DNA of 64,000 nt, taken from Streptomyces sp. QL37 (GTDB lineage: Bacteria; Actinomycetota; Actinomycetes; Streptomycetales; Streptomycetaceae). Positions 7,627-15,424 of this stretch are shown piece after piece. How positions within the stretch are numbered: position 1 is the stretch's first letter; the number at the start of each line of letters is the position of its first letter. The DNA lies in NCBI RefSeq assembly GCF_002941025.1, contig NZ_PTJS01000001.1, positions 3,100,001 to 3,164,000 on the forward strand, given 5' to 3'. Made by a program: the position numbers and the translations under genes. The notes beneath the pieces are model-generated. The model did no database searches. It was given only the letters and a program-made list of their open reading frames with translations, and was not told the origin of the DNA.

Positions 7627-8550
7627 TCAGCCCTTGACGGCGCCGGACATGATGCCCCCGACGATCTGCTTGCCGAAGATCACGAAGACGACGAGCAGGG
7701 GCAGGGTGCTGATCAGCGCGCCCGCCATGACGATGCTCTGGTCGGGCACGTAGGCCGCGCTCAGCTGGCCGAGAGCCACCTGCAGCGTCGGGTTCTCCTG
7801 GTTCAGAGCGAGGTACGGCCAGAAGAAGTCGTTCCAGGCCTGGACGAAGGTGAGCATGCCGAGCACCATCATGGCCGGTCGGGCGACGGGGAGCACGATG
7901 CTCCACACGATGCGGAGGTTGTTCGCCCCGTCCACCCGGCCCGCCTCGATGAGCTCGTACGGAAGCGCCTCCAGGAGGTACTGGCGCATGAAGAACACAC
8001 CGAACGCGCTCACCAGGGTCGGGAAGATCACCGACTCCAGCTGACCGCCCCAGCCGATGTCCGACATCATCATGAACAGCGGTACGACGCTGAGCTGCGG
8101 GGGGATCGTCAGGGTGGCGATGACCGCCGTCATCAGCGCGCCACGGCCCCTGAAGCGCATCTTGGCGAAGGCGTAACCGGCCAGGGTGCAGAAGAAGAGG
8201 GTCGCCAGCGTGATGCTGGCGGACACGATCACCGTGTTGACGATGGCCTTGCCGAGGTGGGCCTGCTCCCAGGCCGCCTGGAGGTTGTGGAACAGGTTGC
8301 CGCCCGGGATGAGCGGCGGCGTGGTGTCCAGGATCTCGTCCTGGGTACGGGACGCGGCCACGAGCGTCCAGTACAGCGGGAACAGCGAGCCGATGCCGAC
8401 GACGGCGAGGGCGAAGTAGGCGAAGGGGCCCGCGTGGTGCTGTCGGCCGGCACCGGGCTTGAGGCGGCGGCGGCGCGGGGGTTCGTCGCGGACGGCGGCC
8501 TTGGAGACGCGCCGGTGGTCCGGGGCGGTGATGGGGCTGGTGGTGGTCAT
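7627..8550 (-). CDS. cebG: Cellobiose ABC transporter permease CebG
   Basis: A 307-residue MalG-type permease. About six transmembrane segments are visible (FAYFALAVVGIGSLFPLYWTLVAA at the N-terminus through LLVVFVIFGKQIVGGI), with the cytoplasmic EAA-like loop EALPYELIEAGRVDGANNLRIVWSIVLPVARPA that contacts the ATPase. The ending GGIMSGAVKG is typical of MalG-type permeases. Start ATG has GGGAGCG upstream; 14 nt after cebF. No ATPase gene lies in this cluster; in Streptomyces the shared ATPase MsiK serves CebEFG from elsewhere on the chromosome. Confidence 0.92.
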   Translation of the reverse strand: MTTTSPITAPDHRRVSKAAVRDEPPRRRRLKPGAGRQHHAGPFAYFALAVVGIGSLFPLYWTLVAASRTQDEILDTTPPLIPGGNLFHNLQAAWEQAHLGKAIVNTVIVSASITLATLFFCTLAGYAFAKMRFRGRGALMTAVIATLTIPPQLSVVPLFMMMSDIGWGGQLESVIFPTLVSAFGVFFMRQYLLEALPYELIEAGRVDGANNLRIVWSIVLPVARPAMMVLGMLTFVQAWNDFFWPYLALNQENPTLQVALGQLSAAYVPDQSIVMAGALISTLPLLVVFVIFGKQIVGGIMSGAVKG

Positions 8551-8564
8551 GGAAATCGCTCCCG

Positions 8565-9563
8565 TCAGGCCGCGGTCTTGCGCCCGAGGCGCCCGATGAG
8601 CCAGTTGATCGCGGCAATGAGCAGCAGCAGGACGAGCATGGCCCAGGCGACTGCGGCGGCCGTACCGAGGTGCCCGAGGTTCCAGCCGTAGTTGTAGAGG
8701 TAGATGCTGAGCGTCTCGTACTGGTGCTCGGTGCCGCCCTGCGCACCGTTGGTGCCTCCTTCGAGGAGGAGGGGCTCGCCGAACAGCTGCATGGAACCGA
8801 TGGTCGAGATGACGATCGTGAAGAGGATCGTCGGCCGCAGCGCCGGGATCGTCACGTTGCGGAACTGCTGCCAGCGCGAGGCACCGTCGAGCGAGGCGGC
8901 CTCGTACAGATCGGACGGCACGGCCTGCATCGCGGCGAGGTAGATCAGGGTGTTGTAACCCGTCCAGCGCCAGATCACGATGACGGCGATGGCTATGTTC
9001 GACGTCCAGTGTCCGTTGACCCAGTTCGTCTCACCGAAACCGAAGAAGCCCAGCACCCAGTTCAGCAGGCCGCCGTCGGCCCGGAACACCAGGGCGAAGA
9101 CGAGGGCCGCGGAGGCCACCGAGGTGGCGTACGGGGTGAGGATCACCGTGCGCCAGAAGGTGCTGGCCCGCAGTTTGTAGTTCAGCAGGTGGGCGAGGCC
9201 CAGCGCGACCATCAGCTGCGGGACGGTCGAGATGACGCCGATGACGAACGTGTTGGTGACCGCGGTCCAGAACTCGGAGTCCTGGAGGATGGTGCTGAAG
9301 TTCTCCCATCCGACCCATTCCATCTGGTCGAGGCCGGTCATCTCCACCTTGTGCAGGGCGATCCAGCCGGTGTAGACGAGCGGGTAGAGCCCGAAGGCCC
9401 CGAAGACGAGGAAGAACGGCGCGATGTAGGCGTACGGCGACGCCTTGTCGTCGAATCGCCACAGCCGGCTGCGCCATGCCTGGCGGCCGGGGGTCATGGG
9501 CTTCGGGGCACGGCGGCCGGGCCGGGAGCCGTGTGCGCCCCGAGTGGGGGTCGTGGTTGCCAC
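8565..9563 (-). CDS. cebF: Cellobiose ABC transporter permease CebF
   Basis: A MalF-type permease, 332 residues from GTG 9563 (an upstream in-frame start at 9596 would add 11 residues; AAGGAC lies upstream of the GTG). Six predicted membrane segments, e.g. AYIAPFFLVFGAFGLYPLVYTGWIAL and VAWAMLVLLLLIAAINWLIG, and the EAA loop VPSDLYEAASLDGASRWQQFRNVTIPALRPT. With CebG it forms the membrane channel for cellobiose and cellotriose. Separated from cebE by 167 nt containing two stem-loops. Confidence 0.92.
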   Translation of the reverse strand: MATTTPTRGAHGSRPGRRAPKPMTPGRQAWRSRLWRFDDKASPYAYIAPFFLVFGAFGLYPLVYTGWIALHKVEMTGLDQMEWVGWENFSTILQDSEFWTAVTNTFVIGVISTVPQLMVALGLAHLLNYKLRASTFWRTVILTPYATSVASAALVFALVFRADGGLLNWVLGFFGFGETNWVNGHWTSNIAIAVIVIWRWTGYNTLIYLAAMQAVPSDLYEAASLDGASRWQQFRNVTIPALRPTILFTIVISTIGSMQLFGEPLLLEGGTNGAQGGTEHQYETLSIYLYNYGWNLGHLGTAAAVAWAMLVLLLLIAAINWLIGRLGRKTAA

Positions 9564-9652
9564 AGGTGGGAGTCCTTCCCTGGGGTGTGCCGACACCGCA
9601 GGGGCAGGCCGGGCCTCTGGTCAGGTCCGGCGGAGGTGTCGGAAAGGTGCGC

Positions 9653-9724
9653 GGTGCCGGTGGAGAAACCGGCACCGGTGCGGGCCGGCCGGGACGTGGA
9701 GGTCGTCCCGGCCGCCCGCACCGG
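9653..9724. promoter_or_regulatory. Tandem stem-loops between cebE and cebF
   Basis: Hairpin A: 9675-9696 with 9704-9724, two 10-bp stems separated by a small CC/G bulge, loop TGGAGGT, beginning 7 nt after the cebE stop. Hairpin B: 9653-9661 with 9668-9676 (9 bp, 6-nt loop). They share two bases and so compete slightly. Such structures after a binding-protein gene commonly protect the upstream mRNA and lower downstream expression, which would give more CebE than CebF/G; this role is inferred. Confidence 0.8.
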
Positions 9725-9730
9725 CGAGGA

Positions 9731-11053
9731 TCAGCCGACCACCTTGTCGATGTCCTTGATGGCGGCGTCCCACGCGGCATCCGGCTCGGTGCCCCGCTGC
9801 TCCATGTTGTTGATCTGCTTGGAGAAGGTGTCCTTGATCACGCCGTCCTTCGGGCCGAGCACCGCGGCCGGGATGATCTGCGCCTCTTCGGCGTAGATCT
9901 CACCGATGGGGGCGTTGTTGAAGTACTCCAGCTTGGCGGTCTTCACGTCGGGGAGGTCGTAGGCGCCCTTGTTCGACGGGAAGAGACCCGCGGCCTTGAA
10001 CACGGCGGCCTGCTGCTCGGGCGCGGTCAGCCACTTGACGAGCTCGGTGGCCTCCTTGACGTGCTTGCCCTTCGCGGGCACGGAGAGGAAGGAACCGCCC
10101 CAGTTGGCCGCGGTCTCACCCGGGGTGCGGGCGATGTCCCACTTGCCCTTGTACTTGTCGCCGGAGTACGTGGCTATCTGCGCGGCCATCCACGCGGGAC
10201 AGGCCACGGTGGCCATGGTGCCCTGGCGCAGAGCGGCCTTCCACGGGTCCTGGAACTGGGCCAGGCCCTGGGTCAGCTTCTTGTCGACCGCCTCGGAGGC
10301 GAGCTTCCAGCCCGCCTTGACGCCGGCGCTCTCCTTGTAGATCGGGTCGCCGTTCTTCGCGTAGTACTGCTCCGAGCCTGAGCTCACCACGCCGTTGTAC
10401 ATGGCGCTGGCGGAGTCCATGAAGAAGGTGCCCTTGGGGGCCTTCTTCTTGTACTCCTCACCGAGCTTGAGGTAGTCCTCCCAGCCGCCGGCGAGCTTCG
10501 CGGCGACTTCCTCGCGGTCGGTGGGCAGTCCCGCCTGCTCGAACAGGTCGCGGCGGTAGCAGATGGACATCGGACCGATGTCGGTACCGGCACCGATGAC
10601 CTTGCCGTCGTCGGTGGTCGCCTGCAGCGCCTTCCAGTTCACCCACTGGCTGGTGTCGATGACCTTGGAGAGGTCGGCGAAGGCGTCCGCCTTGGTGTCG
10701 ACGAGCTCCTTGGCGCGGCCGACCTCGATGCCCTGCACGTCGGCCAGACCGCTGCCCGTGTTGAGCTGCTGGAGGAACTTGGTGTAGTAGACCGGCTCTT
10801 CGGCGGCGGTGTTCGCCTTGACCGTGATGTTCGGGTGGAGCTCGTGGTACTTCTCGAAGAGCTTCGCCTCCTTGTACCCGAACTGTCCGAAGTCGGCGAG
10901 GGTCAGGGTGATGTTCCCGTCCGCGTCGGCCTCATCGGAATCCGAGCCGGAATCGCCGCAGCCGGTCAGCAGCAGGGCGGCGGCCGTGAGGCCCGTGGTA
11001 GCCATGAAGGCTGTTCTGCGGCTTCGACCTGCGACGGTGCGGGTGATGCGCAT
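9731..11053 (-). CDS. cebE: Cellobiose-binding lipoprotein CebE
   Basis: A 440-residue extracellular solute-binding protein. The signal peptide ends in the lipobox LLTGC, so it is a membrane-anchored lipoprotein that delivers cello-oligosaccharides to CebFG. The family-1 SBP body includes LTLADFGQFGYKEAKLFEKYHELHPNITV, GIEVGRAKELVDT, GTDIGPMSICYRRDLFEQAGLP and ...NNMEQRGTEPDAAWDAAIKDIDKVVG. ATG 11053 (MRITRTVAGRS) is chosen over the in-frame 11143 because AAGGAG precedes it. A CebR box lies 133 nt upstream, so this is the first gene of the CebR-repressed operon. Confidence 0.92.
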   Translation of the reverse strand: MRITRTVAGRSRRTAFMATTGLTAAALLLTGCGDSGSDSDEADADGNITLTLADFGQFGYKEAKLFEKYHELHPNITVKANTAAEEPVYYTKFLQQLNTGSGLADVQGIEVGRAKELVDTKADAFADLSKVIDTSQWVNWKALQATTDDGKVIGAGTDIGPMSICYRRDLFEQAGLPTDREEVAAKLAGGWEDYLKLGEEYKKKAPKGTFFMDSASAMYNGVVSSGSEQYYAKNGDPIYKESAGVKAGWKLASEAVDKKLTQGLAQFQDPWKAALRQGTMATVACPAWMAAQIATYSGDKYKGKWDIARTPGETAANWGGSFLSVPAKGKHVKEATELVKWLTAPEQQAAVFKAAGLFPSNKGAYDLPDVKTAKLEYFNNAPIGEIYAEEAQIIPAAVLGPKDGVIKDTFSKQINNMEQRGTEPDAAWDAAIKDIDKVVG

Positions 11054-11185
11054 TCCACTACTCCTTGTTCCAGGGTGGGACTTGCGTTCGATCTGCGGCA
11101 TACGCGCTGGTGGGTGCGGGTGCCGGTGGTACGGAGAGGACATGGGCGGTGCCGTCCCCGTACGAGCGAAAAAACATCGTTCGAG

Positions 11186-11201
11186 ATGGGAGCGCTCCCA
11201 T
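11186..11201. promoter_or_regulatory. CebR operator upstream of cebE
   Basis: ATGGGAGCGCTCCCAT, a perfect 16-bp palindrome containing the consensus CebR box TGGGAGCGCTCCCA. It lies 133 nt upstream of the cebE start and is the main operator of the operon. Confidence 0.92.
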
Positions 11202-11688
11202 GCGCTGATGCCGGAAGATTGCTACCTCACGGAGTGGGTGTCAAGAGTTGAAGACGCTTCCGTTGCCCGAGCGTGTCCTGCAAGTCACGGGAACGTGTCC
11301 GACCGAGGGCTTGCGTTTACCTCCACGCCCTGCATGCGGATCGCTGGGATAGCCCAATTGCCGCAGGTCAGCGGGGTGTTGGGCGCACCCAGGCCTTCCC
11401 GGCCGCGAGCAGGGGTGCTCCGTGGCGCAGATTTCCGCGCCATGCCCGAAAGGACCCGGCCGACCTCCGCCGGCCCGGGACGCCCGCCGGAAAATGAACG
11501 GGACGGGGCGTTGCGGGGGTGCACAGGGGGGTCATGGGGCGTTTCCGTGTTCTTTCCCCGAACTCCACTGCGGCGCGGGGAGGTTCCGGTTCCTCCCGTA
11601 CGGGCGGGGACGGCAGGACCCCTCCGCGCACCGGGGTACGGGCGCGGAGGGGTACGAAGGGGGCACGCGCCCCGGCCGGATGTGGGGG
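11202..11688. other. Intergenic stretch between the ceb operon and the chitinase 3' region; no gene seen
   Basis: No reading frame here has a recognisable product; the long open frames are GC-rich shadows that run into antisense chitinase. It holds the distal part of the cebE promoter region and the natural downstream flank of the chitinase. Its last bases repeat (11671-11695) the 25-nt sequence found again at 11843-11867. Confidence 0.6.
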
Positions 11689-12034
11689 GATGTGGTCGGG
11701 CACGCGGGACGCGCAGTGCGAGGGCGGCGCGAAGCCGACCGCGGACGCGACCTGCAGTTCGATCGTCCAGGAGCCGCTGGCCTTCACCAAGGCGTTCGGC
11801 GCCTTCGGATAGCCCCTTCGACCACCACCTCGACGCGCGCGTCCCGGCCGGATGTGGGGGGATGTGGGGGGGCGGCCGGGACGCGCGCGTCGAGGTGGTG
11901 GTCGAAGGGGCTATCCGAAGGCGCCGAACGCCTTGGTGAAGGCCAGCGGCTCCTGGACGATCGAACTGCAGGTCGCGTCCGCGGTCGGCTTCGCGCCGCC
12001 CTCGCACTGCGCGTCCCGCGTGCCCGACCACATC
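11689..12034. repeat. 162-nt perfect inverted repeat duplicating the chitinase 3' end
   Basis: Left arm 11689-11850 is the exact reverse complement of right arm 11873-12034; loop 11851-11872 is G-rich. The right arm is the last ~41 codons of the chitinase plus its downstream region; the left arm is an inverted second copy carrying the C-terminal coding sequence on the plus strand. A 25-nt direct repeat (11671-11695 and 11843-11867) flanks the extra material, so deleting 172 nt restores a simple single-copy structure. Probably a fold-back assembly or template-switch artefact, or a real inverted duplication. Confidence 0.9.
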
Positions 12035-13395
12035 GCCAGCCGGCCGATGCCCTTCTCCTGGGCGAACTCCACCAGTTGCGTGGCGTCCTCGACCGTGAAG
12101 ATCTCGGTGGCGACGTCGTTCACCCCGATCATCGGGGTGACCGCGACGGCCTTCCAGGCCTCCGCGTCCGTGAGCCCGAGCACTCCCTTGATCTGGGCCT
12201 GCGTGGCGGTGGCCGCCTGGGTGGCGTAGTCGCCCATGTCCTCGCTGTACGAGGCCCCGTAGTCCATCGCCATGATGTTGACCGCGTCGATCGAGACGCC
12301 GTTCTTCTTCGCGTCCGCGATCAGGTCCACGCCCGGCTGGGTCAGCCCCTCGGGCATCACGGGCAGCGTGAAGGACACGTCGAGACCGGGGTACGACTTC
12401 TGGAGCTGGGCGATGGCCGCCGAGCGGCGGGAGTTGGCGGCGGTGTCGGGCAGCGCGCCGCCTTCGATGTCGAAGTCGACCTTGGTCAGGTCGTATGCGT
12501 CGACGACCTCGGCGTACGCCGCGGCGAGCTCCTCCGCCGACGAGCAGTGCAGCGCCAGCTCGGCACCGGCCGCCCCGCCGAAGGAGACCCGGACATCGCC
12601 GCCCTCGGCCCGCAGCGCGCCGATCTGGGCGGCCACCTGGTCGTCGGCCAGCCCGGTGACCCCGCCCCAGAGGGGGGCGCAGCTGCCGCCCGACGTGATG
12701 AACGCCAGGTTGAACTCCTTGACGCCGGTCTTCGACGCGGTGTCCAGCAGGTCGTGGGCGGGGTGGAGCGACGTGTCGACGTACGGGGCGAATCCGGCGC
12801 CGTCGGCCGTGCCGCCGGGGATCCCGGACGGCTCGGCCGTCGCGGTCTCCGTGGGCGTCGCGTCCTGCGTCGGCGTCGAGGTGGGTGCGGGGGTGGACGT
12901 GGGCGCCGGGGTCCCGGTCGGGCGTCCGCTCGGTTCCGGGGCCGCGCCGCCGTCCGCGGAGCAGGCGGCACCGTTGATGCGGCAGCCTTCCGGGTCGGCG
13001 GCGGTCGTCGCGGAGCCGGAGGAGGTGGTGACGAAGCCGACCGTCACGGACGCCCCCGGGGCGATGTCCTTGTTCCAGCTCTCGGGCTTCACGGTGACGT
13101 GGTTGCCGCTGACGGTGTGCTCGCCGTTCCAGAGCGAGTCGATCTCCGTACCGGCGGGCAGGTCGAATTCGAGCGTCCAGCCCGACTGGACCGTCCCGGT
13201 GTCGTTCGATACGACGTACTGCCCGGTGTAGCCACCGGTCCAGCCGCTGGCCCTCGTGTACGTGGCGCCCACGGCAGCCGCCTGTGCGGTGCCGGTGAGC
13301 GCGAAGACCGTGCCGCCCACGACGGCCGCGGCGACGAGGGCGCCGACGGCCTTCGTGCGGGTGCTCGCCGTGCGGCGGTGCGTACTGGTGCCCAT
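11911..13395 (-). CDS. Secreted GH18 chitinase with N-terminal CBM2
   Basis: A 494-residue secreted enzyme from ATG 13395 (MGTSTHRR). The signal peptide ends near GTAQA. Residues ~40-130 are a family-2 carbohydrate-binding module (ATYTRASGWTGGYTGQY.. SGWTLEFDLPAGTEIDSLWNGE.. GFVTTSSG). A Pro/Thr-rich linker (PTGTPAPTSTPAPTSTPTQD) follows, then a GH18 barrel with the catalytic strand LTKVDFDIEGG (D-x-D-x-E) and the VNIMAMDYGAS motif. It hydrolyses chitin outside the cell. Both gene ends lie inside long perfect inverted repeats, so the coding sequence is intact but its flanks are unreliable. Several Streptomyces chitinases share this CBM2-GH18 layout; I do not assign a specific chi name. Confidence 0.92.
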   Translation of the reverse strand: MGTSTHRRTASTRTKAVGALVAAAVVGGTVFALTGTAQAAAVGATYTRASGWTGGYTGQYVVSNDTGTVQSGWTLEFDLPAGTEIDSLWNGEHTVSGNHVTVKPESWNKDIAPGASVTVGFVTTSSGSATTAADPEGCRINGAACSADGGAAPEPSGRPTGTPAPTSTPAPTSTPTQDATPTETATAEPSGIPGGTADGAGFAPYVDTSLHPAHDLLDTASKTGVKEFNLAFITSGGSCAPLWGGVTGLADDQVAAQIGALRAEGGDVRVSFGGAAGAELALHCSSAEELAAAYAEVVDAYDLTKVDFDIEGGALPDTAANSRRSAAIAQLQKSYPGLDVSFTLPVMPEGLTQPGVDLIADAKKNGVSIDAVNIMAMDYGASYSEDMGDYATQAATATQAQIKGVLGLTDAEAWKAVAVTPMIGVNDVATEIFTVEDATQLVEFAQEKGIGRLAMWSGTRDAQCEGGAKPTADATCSSIVQEPLAFTKAFGAFG

Positions 13396-13906
13396 CGCGT
13401 GCCTCTGTCCTGCCGGGGGGTGATTGCGTCTGCACGCTAGCCGCCCCGAAGCGGGCAAAAGGTATTCATGGGACCCGAGTTGATGTTCTTAGGGTTTGCT
13501 TAAGGGAGACATGGGTGCCGGTTAAGACCGGCTGTCCCGAGGGTTCGGGACGGCCCCCTGAGCGCCACGGAACTCTGCGTTCCGGCCTCGCGCCCCCCTG
13601 GGCCCCCGCCTTCCGCGGGGGCCCAGGGGGGCGCGAGGCCGGAACGCAGAGTTCCGTGGCGCTCAGGGGGCCGTCCCGAACCCTCGGGACAGCCGGTCTT
13701 AACCGGCACCCATGTCTCCCTTAAGCAAACCCTAAGAACATCAACTCGGGTCCCATGAATACCTTTTGCCCGCTTCGGGGCGGCTAGCGTGCAGACGCAA
13801 TCACCCCCCGGCAGGACAGAGGCACGCGATGGGCACCAGTACGCACCGCCGCACGGCGAGCACCCGCACGAAGGCCGTCGGCGCCCTCGTCGCCGCGGCC
13901 GTCGTG
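13318..13906. repeat. 292-nt perfect inverted repeat (5-nt loop) at the chitinase 5' end
   Basis: Left arm 13318-13609 and right arm 13615-13906 are reverse complements with loop CTTCC. Each arm holds the first ~26 codons of the chitinase plus its upstream region. The small 69- and 66-residue frames in the two arms translate identically on opposite strands, confirming the symmetry. Such a near-perfect ~590-nt palindrome is normally unstable in living cells, favouring an assembly artefact. Confidence 0.92.
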
Positions 13907-14075
13907 CGGGTGCTCGCCGTGCGGCGGTGCGTACTGGTGCCCATCGCGTGCCTCTGTCCTGCCGGGGGGTGATTGCGTCTGCACGCTAGCCGCCCCGAAG
14001 CGGGCAAAAGGTATTCATGGGACCCGAGTTGATGTTCTTAGGGTTTGCTTAAGGGAGACATGGGTGCCGGTTAAG
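13698..14075. repeat. 174-nt perfect inverted repeat creating a third copy of the chitinase promoter region
   Basis: Left arm 13698-13871 pairs with 13902-14075 (loop 13872-13901). The right arm is a direct copy of 13353-13526, displaced by exactly 549 nt. The chitinase start and leader are therefore present three times (forward, inverted, forward). After 14075 the sequence changes to the 3' end of the histidine-kinase gene, with an eleven-G run near 14117-14128 that suggests low-quality sequence. Confidence 0.9.
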
Positions 14076-15424
14076 CCCGGCTGCCCTCCGCCGCGTCGCG
14101 GCCGGCCCCCCGGGGATGGGGGGGGGGGCCCCGCCCGCCCGATCCGCAGGTCACCGCCGGTGGATTCGGCGACCCTGCGGACGATGTCGAGACCGAGGCC
14201 GGTCGAGCCCACCTCGCCCCGCGCTCCGTTCCGGCCGCTGGCGCCTCTGGCCAGGGCGGATTCCGGATCGGGTATCCCGGGCCCGGCGTCCGAGACCAGC
14301 ACGATCACCGCGTGGCCGGTGTGGTGCACGTCCACGGCGAAGGCGGTGCCCTCCGGGGTGTGCCGGAAGACGTTGCCGAGCAGCGCGTCCAGAGCGGCGG
14401 CCAGCTCGGGCCGGGCCACCGGGATACGTACGGTGCGGTCCACGCCCGCCAGCCGCACCGTGCGCCCCTCGTCCTCGGCCAGCGCCGACCAGAACCCCAT
14501 GCGTTCCCGGATGACCTCCGACGCGTCGCAGCCGGCACCCGCCCCCGGCTGCCCGCCCTGGGTCTGCGGGCGCTGTTCCCTGGCCGTACGGATGATCGTG
14601 TCGACCTCGTGCTCCAGCTGTTCGACGGCCGCCCTGGTCTGCTCGGCGGCCGGGCCCTCGCCCAGCGAGGCTGCGTTGAGGCGGAGCACCGTCAGCGGGG
14701 TCCGGAGCCGGTGCGAGAGGTCGGCGGCCAGTTCGCGTTCGTTGGCCAGGAGCTGGACCACCTGGTCGGCCATGGAGTTGAAAGCGACCGCGGCGGAGCG
14801 CAGCTCGGTGGGCCCTTCTTCCGGGACCCTTGTCCCCAGCCGTCCTTCCCCCAGGTCCTGGGCGGCGCCCGCGAGCCGCTGGGCGGGCTCCACCATGCGT
14901 ACGCCGAGCCGGTCGGCCACGGCCACCGAGCCGACGATCAGCGCGATCCCGACCCCGGCGAGCACCAGCCAGGCCGTGCCGACGCCGTTGGAGACCTCGT
15001 CCTCGGGCACGAACACCTCGACGACCGCGATGCCTCCGGAGCCGAGAGCGGTGGGCTGGAGCAGCGCGGAGCCGCCGGGCACATCGGCGATGGAGGCGCG
15101 GCCCGACTCCCGTACGGTCTCCAGGTCCTCGCGGGTGGCGCGCCGGGTGCCGATCTCCAGGCGGGAGCCGCCCGGTTCGGCGGCGGGGACGTGCACCGCG
15201 AGGCGGCCCCGGCCGCCGGGTTCGGTGGACAGGACGGCCCGGGTCAGCTCCTCACGGTCGGTGGTGATGGTGAGGGTGGGGCCGATGGTGGCGGCCTGCC
15301 GCTCGGCGTCGGAGAAGGCGCGGTCGCGGGCCATCTCCTTGATGACCAGCCCGAGCGGTACGGCGAACGCGATCACGACCATGGCCGTGACCGCCAGGCA
15401 GACCTTGACCAGGGCCCATCTCAT
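14015..15424 (-). CDS. Sensor histidine kinase (C-terminus probably chimeric)
   Basis: A 469-residue membrane kinase. TM1 at residues ~5-28, extracellular sensor ~30-148, TM2 ~150-170, HAMP ~172-225, HisKA with the phospho-acceptor His238 in DLSHRLRTPLTVL. The HATPase domain has the N-box region (LGNVFRHTPEG), G1 (DAGPGIPDP) and G2 (GSTGLGLDIVRRVAESTGGDLRIG). It phosphorylates the regulator encoded just upstream (4-nt overlap). The final ~35 residues (PPPPSPGGRPRRGGGQ.. SLKQTLRTSTRVP) are encoded by the third copy of the chitinase leader and a poly-G tract, not by expected kinase sequence. The true stop is therefore probably elsewhere and this end coordinate should not be trusted. Confidence 0.8.
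   Translation of the reverse strand: MRWALVKVCLAVTAMVVIAFAVPLGLVIKEMARDRAFSDAERQAATIGPTLTITTDREELTRAVLSTEPGGRGRLAVHVPAAEPGGSRLEIGTRRATREDLETVRESGRASIADVPGGSALLQPTALGSGGIAVVEVFVPEDEVSNGVGTAWLVLAGVGIALIVGSVAVADRLGVRMVEPAQRLAGAAQDLGEGRLGTRVPEEGPTELRSAAVAFNSMADQVVQLLANERELAADLSHRLRTPLTVLRLNAASLGEGPAAEQTRAAVEQLEHEVDTIIRTAREQRPQTQGGQPGAGAGCDASEVIRERMGFWSALAEDEGRTVRLAGVDRTVRIPVARPELAAALDALLGNVFRHTPEGTAFAVDVHHTGHAVIVLVSDAGPGIPDPESALARGASGRNGARGEVGSTGLGLDIVRRVAESTGGDLRIGRAGPPPPSPGGRPRRGGGQPGLTGTHVSLKQTLRTSTRVP

Noticed and set aside
11422..13440. 672-codon open frame on the plus strand
   Set aside because: It is antisense to the GH18 chitinase and reads Arg/Gly/Val-rich shadow sequence; open only because of GC-biased third codon positions.
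13500..13724. Small 69-residue frames on both strands as genes
   Set aside because: They are mirror images created by the palindrome; their identical proteins on opposite strands come from inverted duplication, not from coding.
13318..14075. Palindromic region as an insertion sequence or transposon
   Set aside because: No transposase or target duplication; all repeated material is chitinase start and leader sequence.
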